DNA of 64,000 nucleotides from Coffea arabica (Eukaryota > Streptophyta > Magnoliopsida > Gentianales > Rubiaceae), in contig NC_092329.1 in the NCBI RefSeq assembly GCF_036785885.1, positions 868,001-932,000 on the forward strand, given 5' to 3'. The position numbers and the translations under genes are program-made. The stretch's first letter is position 1, and every line of letters begins with the position of its first letter. The notes below the pieces were generated by a model. It had not been told where the DNA came from, did no database searches, and saw nothing but the letters and a program-made list of their open reading frames with translations. This document shows, one piece after another, positions 11,869 through 23,854 of the stretch.

Positions 11869-13218
11869 TTAATTACAGAGTTCACGAGCAATTCCCAGGC
11901 GAGAGTTGGCTGTGTCAAACAAAATCCGAAGATTCTGCTGCTGCAAATTGGCAATGACATTCAATACGGAATTCACATTATTTGGAGCGGCTGCCATTGC
12001 CAAACAAGCCAAGGAACCTGAACTGCTGTGTATCAAACTATTCTCCAGCGGCAAAACCAAATCCAATCCCTGAAAATGGAACGTAACAGGGGGCGCTACG
12101 TCTTCATTTGTAGCCGCAAAACACGTATCAAATGCACCCAAGGAACTAAATGGGCCTTTCACCTGGTTCCTAAACTCATCCCTCAATGCGGTATAAATGG
12201 GTAGGATGAATCGGGTTATAACCGTGCCCGAGTCAATTATGGTACCCGCTCCTGTGGCTGGGTCGAATGCCAGGAGCTCCGGAGCAATGGGTATCCGGAC
12301 CTTACCCACAGTAATACCCGTCAGGTTGACATAGTACAAGGAGGACCGGCGCGGGTTCTTGAGGAGCGGGGTGGTTCTGATGCTCTTGGGCTGGCCCACC
12401 GGCCCAAGTTTGAGTGATCCAGAAAAGTAGTATGACCGGAAGCTGGGCAAGCAGTACGAGAACACCCCGGAATATAGTGAGCCGGATTGAGAGAGCAAGG
12501 ACAAGGAGCCTCGGCCCAAACCCAACAGACCTTGGGGCGGTATTGACCCACCGGAGACTGCAGTTATGCATCCGAAAGCATAATTCGGAACCACATCGGG
12601 CCCAAACGTCAGAGAATCATGCGACAGCGTAGCGGAAAACGACGAATCTCCGCCGTAGGACTGGTTGAATAAGCAAGCACCGGCACCGGTGGTCGGGCAA
12701 GAGAGTCCGCGGACTTGAGTACATTCCGGCAAGGAACAGTCGGAAGCCGCATAACTAGTGGAAGTGTTCGGAGAAAATACGGTAGAGGAGCAGCCTGTGC
12801 AGCCGCTGCATGGGACCCATGCAAGGTCATTGCTGGTGTCCAGCACCATGAACAGGAGCTGGGCAGGAGTCCCAATCTTGGCCCGGACGATATAGTTGCC
12901 AACGTTCAAGACATTTTGGCCGGAGGCAATGGGGATGGAGGTGGCTTTAGTAGCCTTCTTAGCTGTCACTAAACTTGACAAGTAAGCAACCCTTTGGGGG
13001 TCTTTGGAGGCCATGTTCAGAATTGTGTTGAGCCATGATGATGCGGCGGTAGGTGCAGGCGCCGGCTTAGTTTGAGGGGTGAAGGGGGAGCATTTGCCAT
13101 AGATGTGAATGACTGAGAGGTCTGATTTTGAGGAAGCACAAGGATCATGAGATGCTCCAGCAGTAGTTGAGAAAAGGAGAAAAGTGAGGAACAATGCAGC
13201 GGTAGCTAAGTACTTCAT
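11869..13218 (-). CDS. AED3: AED3-type apoplastic aspartyl protease
   Basis: Single-exon gene, 449 aa, of the pepsin-like A1 family, nepenthesin/AED3 branch. It begins with a hydrophobic signal peptide (about residues 1-23), so secretion to the apoplast is expected. A propeptide follows, then the catalytic domain. The first catalytic Asp is in LDTSND (Asp127, DTS rather than the classic DTG) and the second in IIDSGTV (Asp329). The segment NQSYGGDSSFSA fits the flap region. Many Cys residues suggest disulphides. The close match to Arabidopsis At1g09750 over the whole length supports the name; AED3 there is an apoplastic, EDS1-dependent protein tied to systemic immunity. An in-frame upstream ATG at 13299 was rejected because it sits at or before the expected transcription start and would bury the signal peptide. 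The gene is convergent with BRAT1. Confidence 0.93.
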   Translation of the reverse strand: MKYLATAALFLTFLLFSTTAGASHDPCASSKSDLSVIHIYGKCSPFTPQTKPAPAPTAASSWLNTILNMASKDPQRVAYLSSLVTAKKATKATSIPIASGQNVLNVGNYIVRAKIGTPAQLLFMVLDTSNDLAWVPCSGCTGCSSTVFSPNTSTSYAASDCSLPECTQVRGLSCPTTGAGACLFNQSYGGDSSFSATLSHDSLTFGPDVVPNYAFGCITAVSGGSIPPQGLLGLGRGSLSLLSQSGSLYSGVFSYCLPSFRSYYFSGSLKLGPVGQPKSIRTTPLLKNPRRSSLYYVNLTGITVGKVRIPIAPELLAFDPATGAGTIIDSGTVITRFILPIYTALRDEFRNQVKGPFSSLGAFDTCFAATNEDVAPPVTFHFQGLDLVLPLENSLIHSSSGSLACLAMAAAPNNVNSVLNVIANLQQQNLRILFDTANSRLGIARELCN

Positions 13219-13320
13219 GTTTTCGGCACTTAGCCTCAGCCACAGCTGAATGAAGGATAAGGGGAATGTTGATGACAGTGCACGAGAGAGAGCATGCAAG
13301 ACGGACGAAAAGGGGAATCA

Positions 13321-13327
13321 ATTTATA
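13321..13327 (-). promoter_or_regulatory. Probable TATA box of AED3
   Basis: On the minus strand this reads CTATAAAT in a C-rich context, about 103 bp upstream of the chosen ATG at 13218. With normal spacing, transcription would start near 13290-13297, leaving a 5' leader of roughly 75 nt. This supports the downstream ATG as the real start. Confidence 0.6.
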
Positions 13328-14836
13328 GGCGGGGGCGGGCAAGCATAAATGGTTGAGCAGAATAATACAGAAATGGTGGAATTCGTTGAATTACTGAAAT
13401 ACCCATTTTTTATTTTTCTTTTTCTTTTTTTCCCCTGGGAATGGGGGCAATTTTCTCATTGATATCAAGCACTAAACCGAGTAGGTAGGTGACGCGATTC
13501 GTTCTGCTCCACTCAACTATAAAATGCACAAACTTGGTTAATTAGGTTATTATCTTGCTTATCTCAATAGATTTCTCAAGTTAGTTATGAAACAATTCTT
13601 TTCTTTTCTTTTTGAAGTCTTGGCAGTGGCATAGCTACAATGTGTCATTAATTTGCCCTTTATGATTGAGTGTTATGGATGTGTAGTTTATCATTCTGAG
13701 AACAGGAGTGTATGGGAATGTAGATTCACATTTTTGTTTTTCAGTTTCTCGCGTCTTCTTTTGTTTTGTACAAGGTTACTTGTACAAAGAAACTAATGGC
13801 GACTTACTGATGGCCCAAAATTCATCAATTCATCAAGAACATCGTTATAGTAATTCTATATGCTTGGACCGCAGGAATGGAAATACGGGTCTTTTTCATC
13901 AAATCTGCAGAAGAAGGATGGGACAACATAGTCATTGAATTGTACTGTAAGCAAGTAGTAGTTGAGAGAACCTTGGAAGGATGTGTACAGTGGAAACATG
14001 ATGCATGCACGGTAAACAGTAAAGCCATTGACTCATTTTACTTAGGCTTCATGTCTTGAATGCAAACTGCAAAGTTGCCGTTTTTGAAAGGGGGGAAAAG
14101 AAAAGAAAAGAAAAAGTTATGGTTATGCCATGCAATAGTAGGCCTAACAATGACAAAGCCGGGGGATAGTCTAACTGAACAGAGGTGATCATGAGAAGCT
14201 TCCACTTTTACTGCACATAACTACATGAATGGCAATAAACTGAACATCATATACATGGTTCCTTATCCGGTAACCTCTGAAACCAACAACCGTTGTGGCT
14301 GTTGTTGGCCAGGGGCTTTGTACCATGCCTGGCAAACCAGGGCTCGAAGCTAAGCTAGCTGCCAGGTTTGGGGGAAGGGAGGGATTAAGGGAGAGGGGAA
14401 GGTTAAAAAAAAAAAAAGAGAGAACTTTGAATTTATTTCACTGCCAACTTTCAAGTTCCTATGGCTCAAAGTGGAGGGACATTCTCATTTAGCTTTTCTT
14501 CTTTGGACAATGACAAGCATATTAATGTTGGGAAGAATAATTGGGCCAGTCCCTTTGTTTTTTTTGTTTTTTTTGGAAGGGGTCCTCTTCTTAAGGAATA
14601 TGCTGAAAACCACTTGTGCGTACTGCTACAATATGTTATTTGGTGTAGCAATTTGATTTAAAACATTATGCTTCTTCTGTATGCCGACATAACAAATTTG
14701 AATGTCCGCAAGCAAAAAACCACGATCTACGAGTATTTTCAGGTTATAAGTTTTTGTTCTAAAGCTAATCACAAGGAAATATCAATGATCATGGTTCATT
14801 AATTGGTGTCACCGCCAAACTTCTGTCCCACTGAGA

Positions 14837-15209
14837 CCATGGTTCTCCATCATGGGTCGCGGTCGCATCGCGGTTACGATTTTTCTACATCGATCATGGC
14901 ATATTGGTTGAATATCGGATGATACACATATTATAGCATATGAAAGTTTTCAAAATTTTTGAAAAAATTATTAAAATTAAAAAATATCAAAAAAGATACA
15001 ATTTAAAAAAATATCCGAGTTAACTCTGAGTTGAATATGATATATCGACCGATATCATGCATCACGGATTCGAATCGGTCAATATCAGCCAATTCAAAGC
15101 AAGTCATACCATATTCGCGATTCGAAAATCAGTATTGTACCAATCTCCTCCGTTCCGATTACGGCTCAGCCAATACGTATCGGTATTGCCCGATATTGCG
15201 AACCAGGGC
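14837..15209. mobile_element. Dispersed MITE-like repeat
   Basis: The ends look like imperfect inverted repeats: CCATGGTTC on the left and GAACCAGGG on the right. Short tracts rich in CGATAT/ATCGG lie near both ends, and the middle is AT-rich with AAAAATATC motifs. No coding potential. A target duplication was not clear, so the class is open. Confidence 0.45.
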
Positions 15210-17505
15210 TAGACAGAATAGTGTGAACAGCTTGCTGGAACAGGCAGCAAGATTGTTCTATCAAGCGTCTGTTGCCATAACAAAAGTAGGAGTAACAAAC
15301 TGCAGTTACTTCAGACCAAATGGCATGCATGCAAGGCAATGCATAGCCACACATCAAAAGCTAAAAATTTAACTTTGGAAATATCAAAAACTTTCCTAGG
15401 AAAAGATGATCAGAATGTGTAAATAGCACTGGGGTCTGGAGATAACAGAAGAAACCAGTAATAGCCCGTGAACCCTTTCTGTTGTATGGAGTAGAATGAA
15501 GTATACGATCCTCCGGAGAGATAATTGAGAAAGCCTATGTCCATATCAACTTAGGCACGAGCCACGGTCGGTCACGGGCATTCATGTAAAGAAAGTCAAG
15601 AGTTCCAAAAAAAAAAAAATCATCTCAAGAACAAAGAAAATCCCTATCACTTTGTGGGTCACGTGCAATTATTACTGTACCACTTCAATACTCATAATCT
15701 AACTGCTAGTGCCTATTGACTTTCTTGTCTCCATTTGTATGGTTCCCTGATGAACGAGGATGGATGTATGGCCTATTACAGCCAAAATATACCAGCTGTG
15801 AGGGGCTTCGAAGTTCACTTGGAATGATACTGATCTACATTCTCTAATACAACACCCCTAAGGTATAGGAAATACTCCCCAAAACCCGACAATTGAAGAA
15901 AATAAAAAACACCAAGAACAAACTTGACTTGGATATAAGCTTTTCTTGAACATTATCCCCTTGTGCATCAGTCCAAAGAAAAAGGGATTGTTTTGCTGCC
16001 TTAGCTAGAACGAATAGCATTTAGCTTATCCATAATTGGTAGAGTGCTCTCGCCTGGATTAAGGTGAACAAGCAATTGTTTAACATTCAATAATTGCAGT
16101 TGCAACCATCTCTGTTCTGCTAATTTTTTTGTCTTTGGCTACCTTCTACCTCAAACAGTAATCACAGGTCTTGAATGACTTACATCTAGTTTGGTAATCA
16201 CGCAAATCCTATACTAGTACCCTTAGAAACGAAATTCAGTATTACAAATAGGTGCGAAAGGAAATTTTCAACTACAAATGATGAACTTCCTTAGTAAAAA
16301 TGTTAGCTGTTAAGAATTTTTTGACATTAATTGCTCTTCCAGCTAGCTCAATCATTTCTTTTATCTCTTATTTTTTGTGGGAGTGGAGTGTGGGGGTGGA
16401 AGCTGATAACAAACTTTTATCAAGTTTTAGAGTTCAGCTAGAAGAATTAGAGTAACTCAAAACTCTTTCATACAAACTACTTTAAACAAAAAAAATTCTG
16501 CAAGATTGAGGCTTGCCAATCATCATCCTCAATTAAACCTGGTTGGCACTTGTTTCAGAATCTGACTATATACCTAAAGTTAAATAGTTGAGACAAATAC
16601 TGGGAAGTCGATTACAAGTGACTGCACCAGACTTGTATACCAAACCCTTTTGAAGCATGTCACAGCAGCAACGTCCCCAACACGTTGCAGCTATTTCTTG
16701 AAGTTCTTACTCTTTGCTAGCACACATTACTCACAGGAAAAAGGTATTCAAGCACGACCAAATTAGTAACCAATAATACAAGCAATAAGTGGGACTAGCA
16801 CCCAGAAAAATGTAAAACAATTGAGAAAGAAAGACAAAACCTTTCGCCCTCAACTTATCAGTGATATATGGAGGGGTCCCATAGCATTCACGAGATGAAA
16901 TCCCAGCATGCAGCTAATGTTCTCCAAAAGATTGTTCTGTGGCATGTCTCCTTATTCAGACGTCAAAATTGTGTCAGAATTCCTATTGGAAGAAACAACG
17001 CCTAATTAATTGACGTAACACTTCAAGCACAACGTGTATTGCAGGACAAGGATTCTTATTCTTTTTTGCTACACTTGGTTCCATAAGGTGTTCTACGAAG
17101 GAAAATTTTTTCTTCAGGGAAGGATTGTGGACCATTTTATCTGTTGCAATTGTGAAAATAGTCATTCGGATACATGAGAAGCAAGAGAAATAAAACCCAA
17201 TGGATAGTTTGAAAATGTTTAACTTTCAATTCAATTTATTTTATACTGTAAAATATTACAATCATTTTTGTCATAGTGATGCCTCCACGCCACCAACCCC
17301 GCAGCCAAATCTAATTTACGAGATTTGCAGTAATATTCTTTTTGTTTTGTTGTTTAAGTGAATATTTATGATAATGCTTTTCTATTTGGTAAATTTATCT
17401 ATATCCTTCACTCTGGCATCCCTTGTGGTAACTTAAAATTTCATGTATGTAATGCACCAGGATGTACACAAATCTGATGCCGAATTCTGAAGCTAGATTT
17501 TTTTT

Positions 17506-17529
17506 GGGGGGGGGGGGGGGGGGGGGGGG
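17506..17529 (+). repeat. 24-base homopolymer of G
   Basis: An uninterrupted run of 24 G follows eight T. Long G runs are rare in plant nuclear DNA; this one could form a G-quadruplex or be a length error in the assembly. Confidence 0.9.
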
Positions 17530-18311
17530 TTCTAAAAGTTGAAACAAGAGAAGAGAAGATTATGAAAGTATAAAAAGCCTATTGAAGTTAATTTACTGGA
17601 ACAATTAATAGAGCAGGCTGAAACAGTAAGCATGTTACATGGATTATGGCAGTTTCCTGCTTCGCTGAAACATTCTTTATATCCTTTCAAATGTATGTAG
17701 AACTGCTAAAGAAACAACTGGGGTATGACATTCTTTAATGAGCTTGGGAAAAGGATGATGGATTCTACAGCTTGGATTTCCATTTATCAAAAGGGGCACA
17801 CATAATAAAAGCTGAGCAAGTGGTCTCCATTGATAAGTTTCAGTGTAGAATAAAGCCTAGGACATCAAAAAGAGGGTGTCTTTTTCGAATGACAAATGAG
17901 CTCAACAAACTGTTCTGCATATTAAAACTGAGCGAAATAACATCCATATTTACAAATTACGGAAATCCATAGTCAGAGAGGCATGAATGAAATGAGCATC
18001 ATCCTCATCTAACCATATCAATGGATCAACCGTTCAACGTACAAAGTGCAATATTACAAGCCCAATTGTCCAAACCCAGAGTTTGCTTCAGTGTAATTGT
18101 CATACATATGGGAACAACAACAAAACAGAGACAGAAATAGCGTTGATGCAGATGTACAACGAGAGCATTCCATCCTAAAGTTTGATATCCATCATGCAGT
18201 TGAAACGTGAACAAATCCTTTTATGATAAATAAATCTCAAGATGGATAAACTTCCATATACACATGCTGTGGAGACTTTTCAGCAAAGATTGCCGAGTAT
18301 GTGAATTGCCA

Positions 18312-21176
18312 TTAAGAAGAGCCCTTAACAATCATGACTGGGCATTGAGCACGGTTACTGCAGTAATTGCTGACACTTCCCAAAAACATCCTGCTTAAAT
18401 AGACAGAACAGTCAAATTATTCATTAAGATAGATTTATATAAGCAATGGCCAAATAACATATAATGAGGAACATAGTTCAAAACTGAAAGAATTCCAGGT
18501 ATAAAACTGCAAATTTGGAATACTTAGTTACTGTTATGAGTTGCCCGGAAGATGCTAAAAACAGGGCTATAATTGCTCTTCCATCTTAAAAGCTTTGTCC
18601 AGGGATGGCCTAACCAACATTCACTCAAAGGAATTACAGTTCAAGCCATCCCGACACAATTTGGGCTGTTAATAAATGGTCATTTTCATAAAGTTGATGA
18701 ACTTTAAGAGAAATATGTAAACAAGCTGACAACAGTTAAATAGAAACAAGAAAGGAAAGCCTACAAATGATTAATAAAACTCTCAATTTTAATGTTTCAT
18801 CTAATAACTTGACTTTGCACACACTTTCACATGCACAGAAATGGGCCGTGCGGCCACAGTGACAGAGGAGAACAAAAAGATATAACAGAAGAGAATGCGC
18901 ATTAATGACTTGAGCTCCCATTTACCACATCCACTAATCATGGCAGACAATTGCTGTAGTGATAACTTCCAGCTGGAAGCACTTATACAACTACTTTTTG
19001 TCTGATGAGTGGCCTTCCAATTGGCTCAATGCACCATTAACCTCTATATGCTGCTTTTCTAGTTTCATTGGCAGCTTAAGAACTGTACAGAGAAGCAATT
19101 TATAAATGGATGAAGCTAGAAACATCAAGTCTCGTTGTCGTAAGGCCAGAACAACAAACAAAAAGTGAAGGCCCTAAATAACGAAACTTTATATCCTAAG
19201 AAAATCCACCAAAAATACGACTTATGTCTTGGTTAATAGCTCAAAGAGGCTAGCCAAAGAGCTAGCTGCCTCAAATTGTCCCCAAATGACTCTAACTTCT
19301 GCAGGCATCATAAAAAAGGTGAAGGAACAGATTCTTCAAACTGAGAATAAAGAGCTATCCTTCCTCAAGCAACTAAAGCATCTTATAGATTACCCATGCA
19401 GCACAGAAAATAGAATTTTCTGGTTCATGAGATAGGGATACTATAAACACCACGAGTCAAGGTCTAGTAATGCATATGATCAAACCAAAGGATAATATAA
19501 TTAGTGATGCAACAAGAAAAGTGGTCTAGTAACTTATTCTATGCGACTACCAGGAATATTGTAGTTTGTGACTTTCTATAACCAAAATCAATAAAATTTT
19601 AATCTCGTTCAGTAGAACCCCAAAAAAAAGGAACAAAGCAAAAAAATTAAAATATAAAAGAAGAAGAAGTTTCTTCACATTAGGTTGTTTGACTTGTTGG
19701 CCATAGGCTTTTGAGTATCATTATCCAAAGTAAATCATTAGCAGAAGCAAAATTAGCAGACATATTGTTCAGATATAACTATGCATCTTTCGTCAGATAG
19801 AAAAACAGCTTGCAATACTGAATTGCTTTCATTTAAGGGGAATGAATCCTTCACCTTGTTGTGTCAAGCCTAGCAGTCTAAGCAAGTTCATGAACAAAGC
19901 ATGCTCAAGCATGTTCAAGATTGAAACGGGCTCATTTTTTAATGAACCAACCAAGTTTGAACTTTTTGGGTAATCTCTGTTGTTAGTCGTGCCAACAAGA
20001 GCTTCGTCCACAAAAGCTCACATAAATACCAAGAAGTTACTTTGTTTTAGCAAATTAGCATCTCCAAGAGACAAATCCAATAATAAATCAAAGGACCCCA
20101 GACCTTTGCAAGGTTATCAAGTAACAATTAGGAATCCAGGGGTGGACTCATGACTACTGCAGCAATTCCAGATAACTATACTATTGCCGAAATGAAGGGC
20201 AGTCGGGTCTATGGAAGCGTTCTGTGAAGCTGGATGCCTCTCCTCTCTTTTCATTCGAGTGGCTTCCGTTCCTCAACAACTTCACAAATTGATTTCTCAA
20301 TGTAGAATTATAAGATTGGGAGAATTTACCTCTTAATGGGACCAAAAGCGCGTGACCCCATCACGAGCAAATCAGCATGCAACTCCTCAACAACTTCACA
20401 AATTTTCTCCTTTGGATCCCCAATAACTACCTTGGTTTCAACTTTCACCTATTTTCATTTCAAAAAAGGAAACAATCAACAAGTGCCATTGCCACGTTCG
20501 TTTTATTCTATTCTTTGAACTCTCCGGGTTCACATCCAAAGTAACACGAAAATTTTTTGTTAACTCTACCATGAAATTCCAATAAAGTCAAGAACTTTCT
20601 CACAATCCAAAACCAAGGCATGACTAAAATCACCTCACTGACCAAAAGTAGCAACAGTGAAGTAAACCAGGTTAAGAAAGAATAAAAGATACAAAATTTA
20701 ACTTCATAATACAATGAAATTATCAGATGATCAACACACAAGCACACTGATGAGTGAGAAAAATTAAGGAAACACTAACATTTTTTTCAGAGCAAATCTG
20801 AAGAGCATGCTGAAAAATGGCGTGAGTAATCCGCTTTTGGTGAGCTTCAATGGCGGCGGTAAAAGCCGGCACCTGGAAATCACCTGCTAATAATAAATTA
20901 ATCAATAAACAAAATCCAAACAGTTACTACTAAAACAAAAAAAAAACCAGGATCGCTAAATGAAAGAAGCTTTGAGTAGGCTTAACTAGGACCGCCGAAG
21001 GGGATGGGACCGGGATTAAGACCAGTGGCGATGGAGGGCGGCGATTGAACGTGCAGGACGACGAAGGATCCATCTTCGGATTTAAGCTTGACGTTATCCA
21101 GCGCCCATTTTAAACCGCTCATGCTCTCTTCGCTGCCATCAACGGCCACGATTACGCAACCCAGCTTCCCGCTCAT
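18312..21176 (-). CDS. Universal stress protein A-like (USP family)
   Basis: Four exons on the minus strand: 20987-21176, 20780-20883, 20330-20448 and 18312-18390. They give 163 aa, the usual length of a single-domain plant USP. The N terminus VIVAVDGSEES is the family's first strand and ATP-site loop. The nucleotide-binding motif near the C terminus is GSRA (129-132), then nine residues, then GS (142-143); position 132 is Ala where the textbook motif has Gly, as in related plant USPs. It ends with the typical hydrophobic strand PVMIVKGSS. Small soluble USPs bind ATP and respond to stress; the exact role of this one is unknown. The third intron is unusually long (1939 bp). Its short exon 4 is supported by frame closure and by the conserved segment LGSVSNYC. 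It is divergent from UBP16. Confidence 0.92.
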
Positions 21177-22673
21177 CTCTTTGATTGTTTTGGGACTTTT
21201 CGATTGATTGGAAACTGGATATTGGCTTTGATTATTCAGGGGTTGTGCCTTTTTTGGGAGCTACTTTACCTACCTCTCTTTGCTGGCTGCTGCCTTCTCT
21301 CGAATTTTCATTTAGTCTTGATTGATGATTGCTTCCCTTGCTGTAAAAAGTTTAAAATTAAAAAAGGGTGGTTTTGATGGCTCTCCCTCCTTTTTTTTTT
21401 TTTTTACCCCACTTAATTTTTACCGCTGAAGATTACGCGCCAATTTGTGACAACGGTAGACGAGCGAGCCAGTAACGCTCTGGATGAGGTTGGGCCTGAA
21501 ACTCGCGCCATGTACATCAGACGGACTTGCATCGCATGACAAATGCACATGCACGCAGGCCCGGCCCAAAGCGCAAATTCTTTCATTAGTGTTGAGTAGG
21601 GTAAATGACCAATGTCATCACTCAGAGTGACCCAAAAAAAATAATAATGATAATCTTTCATGTAGGAAATGGTGCAAATAGTCCCTCGCATGTAGCAAGT
21701 GTACTAATTTAACCTATAGTCTATTTATGATTGAATTTTCGAGCAAAAAACGCACGCCCAAATCGAGTGTTCGTGCTGTTCAAAATGAAAATCAAAATAG
21801 CATTTCGCTTTAAAAAGATCCTCCGCCACCAACTCTTCTTTCTCTCCTAACCTACCACCAACTTGCTTCACTCCTCCCCTCCTTCTCTTCCTCCCTCCAT
21901 CTCCACTACCGCCAATCCACTCTCAATTCTTCGCTAAAGAGAAAGGAGAAGAGAGGGGCGATGGGGAAGGGTGGTTGGGAAGAGGGAGGGGTGGAAAGGG
22001 TGATAGAAGAAATAGGTTCTAGGACCAAATTAGTATTTTTGTTATATTGTGGTATTATTTTTTTATGGGATGGACCAACAAAAGGTTTCCCCAAAATGTG
22101 AATGACCATTTTGGTAATTTTCCCCTTTCAAGTAATATCATCAAATGTGTTGCAAATTTGCCCTTTAGTTGTGGCTTGCAAATTTCTTTAGGGACCAAAC
22201 CAGCCTCAAAAAACTTACATGAAAGCGCTAAATTTCACAGTGTTCCTTTCTTTTCCCTTTAATTCTGCATCTAGAATGGCTTTCCTTTGGAAAACTCCCC
22301 GTGTGCAATTTGGCTTCAGCGGGCACGTTTGCTCAACTGCTTTCTTGTTTCACTTAGGCAAGGCATCACGGCAATCAGCTGCTTATATATGGCCTTCTGT
22401 CTTTGACTTTAAAAAAGAAAGATTTACTTCCCTATAATTTAATGGTGGAATCCTGCATCAGCTTTTTATTATTTTTTTATGATTCTGTGATCGCGATCGC
22501 ATGCATGCTCTATCATTAATCTATCATCCTTTACTTCTTTTGGCTGAGATATGAAAAGTTCTGCTCCACCTCACTCTATTATTTTTTTTTTAACTTTAGC
22601 AGTATTATTTTTTTTTGCCTCCAATTCTTGGATTTGCATGCTTTGGCCGACTAATACTACTGATTCAATAATT

Positions 22674-22820
22674 GGTTTGTTTGGATTGTAAATTATTTGA
22701 GACATTTTTTTACTGTAACACTTTCTGTGATGCGATGATGTATGTGAGATAAAAAGGTGTATTAGAAATTGTAATGATGATGCAAGCAAATATATTTGGC
22801 CAAATAATCTGCTGTCCAAT
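22674..22820 (+). mobile_element. GTTTGGATTG-family MITE
   Basis: Starts TTTGTTTGGATTGTAA and ends with a diverged inverted copy (AAATAATCTGCTGTCCAA). Inside it reads GTGATGCGATGATGTATG followed by GAGATAAAAAGGTG, the same order as in the elements at 54347-54516 and 47711-47840 (both inverted relative to this one). Non-autonomous, no ORF. Confidence 0.75.
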
Positions 22821-22867
22821 GTATATTTTACGTATCAATAATCAAGTTTCAATTAATCAGAACGTGA

Positions 22868-22941
22868 AAAAGATTTTCTGGCTTGATTAGGCTTAATCAG
22901 ATGATGATGGTTCTGTGCCTAATCAAGCCAGAAAATCTTTT
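22868..22941. repeat. Perfect 25-bp inverted repeat with 24-nt loop
   Basis: The left arm (22868-22892) and right arm (22917-22941) are exact reverse complements, built on TTTTCTGGCTTGATTAGGC. The loop is 24 nt. If transcribed it would fold into a mismatch-free stem. It could be a young small-RNA hairpin, or the inverted ends left by a MITE that lost its middle. The arms match no conserved plant microRNA that I know. Confidence 0.9.
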
Positions 22942-23854
22942 GTATTGAACTCTTGCGGAGTTCTTAGGTGTTGGTGAAAAGAACACATGCTTTATTAGGT
23001 TTCCCAAACGCTATACTTGATTTGGATTGTTACTGATAGTTTAATACTACTCACAGCATTTTTATTGAAATCTTAACTTGATTATTCTTCATGATCAGGT
23101 AACGGTCGGATTGACCAAATTAGCCAACCTATTAGTTAATCTTTTCATTAATCACTTGAAATCACTGCAGGATCATTTGTGGTATAATTAATATCCCCCG
23201 TACTCTTCTTTTTTATACAATCGCCTGTAAGCAATGTAATGTTATATTCTGATCCATCATGCTGATGATCGAAATCGAATTCATTCAAATTATTTTATAA
23301 AAAAAGAAAAAAAAAAAAGAACATCCCCCCCCCCCACCTCCCTCTACCTCATTAATTTTTTTTTAAAAAAAAGAGAAAAAAAAAAAAAAAAAAGAAAGGG
23401 TGTTGGTGTCATCAGAAGTTGATCAAGACTTGGAAGATCATGATGCTTTCACAGTCAGCCATGACCCATGAAGTCATGCTGCAAACTAAATGGACGTACC
23501 GCTTTGTTGACGAATCACATGGCCCTTAATGCTTGACCCACATAGACAAATTTGGAATTTAGAGCAAAAAATTCGTCAATTTCCACGGGCGTGCATGTTC
23601 CCGTTTCCATCCTTTTACCAGTCACGCATCTATTTATGAATGACTAAAGCAGAGAAAAATTGACTTAGCTGCCCCCCACCCACCTCGACGTCAAAATTTA
23701 TGAACAGAAAACAAAGAAAACAAAAGTCAGGGCTTTCATGATCTCACGCAGGAAAAGAAGAAGAATACCATTTGCCTCGTTGATTGGTTAATACTCCAAG
23801 TCTCCAACTACAGAATCTTCCACGTTAACATGCAACGGTACCGCTATAAATAAA

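Larger units (their letters stand above)
13330..18311. other. Intergenic, AED3 promoter side to USP 3' side
   Basis: No gene is recognised in these 5 kb. The reading frames are short, unlike any family I know, and without splice-compatible partners. It holds the AED3 upstream region, a dispersed repeat (14837-15209), a 24-base G run (17506-17529) and, just before 18312, the likely 3' untranslated region of the stress protein gene. Confidence 0.6.

Noticed and set aside
13219-13299. Upstream in-frame start for AED3 (27 extra residues)
   Set aside because: It would place the signal peptide internally and lies at or above the transcription start predicted from the TATA box.
16030-16060. tRNA-like A-box motif (TTGGTAGAGTG)
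   Set aside because: No B box, acceptor pairing or anticodon stem follows; not a tRNA gene.
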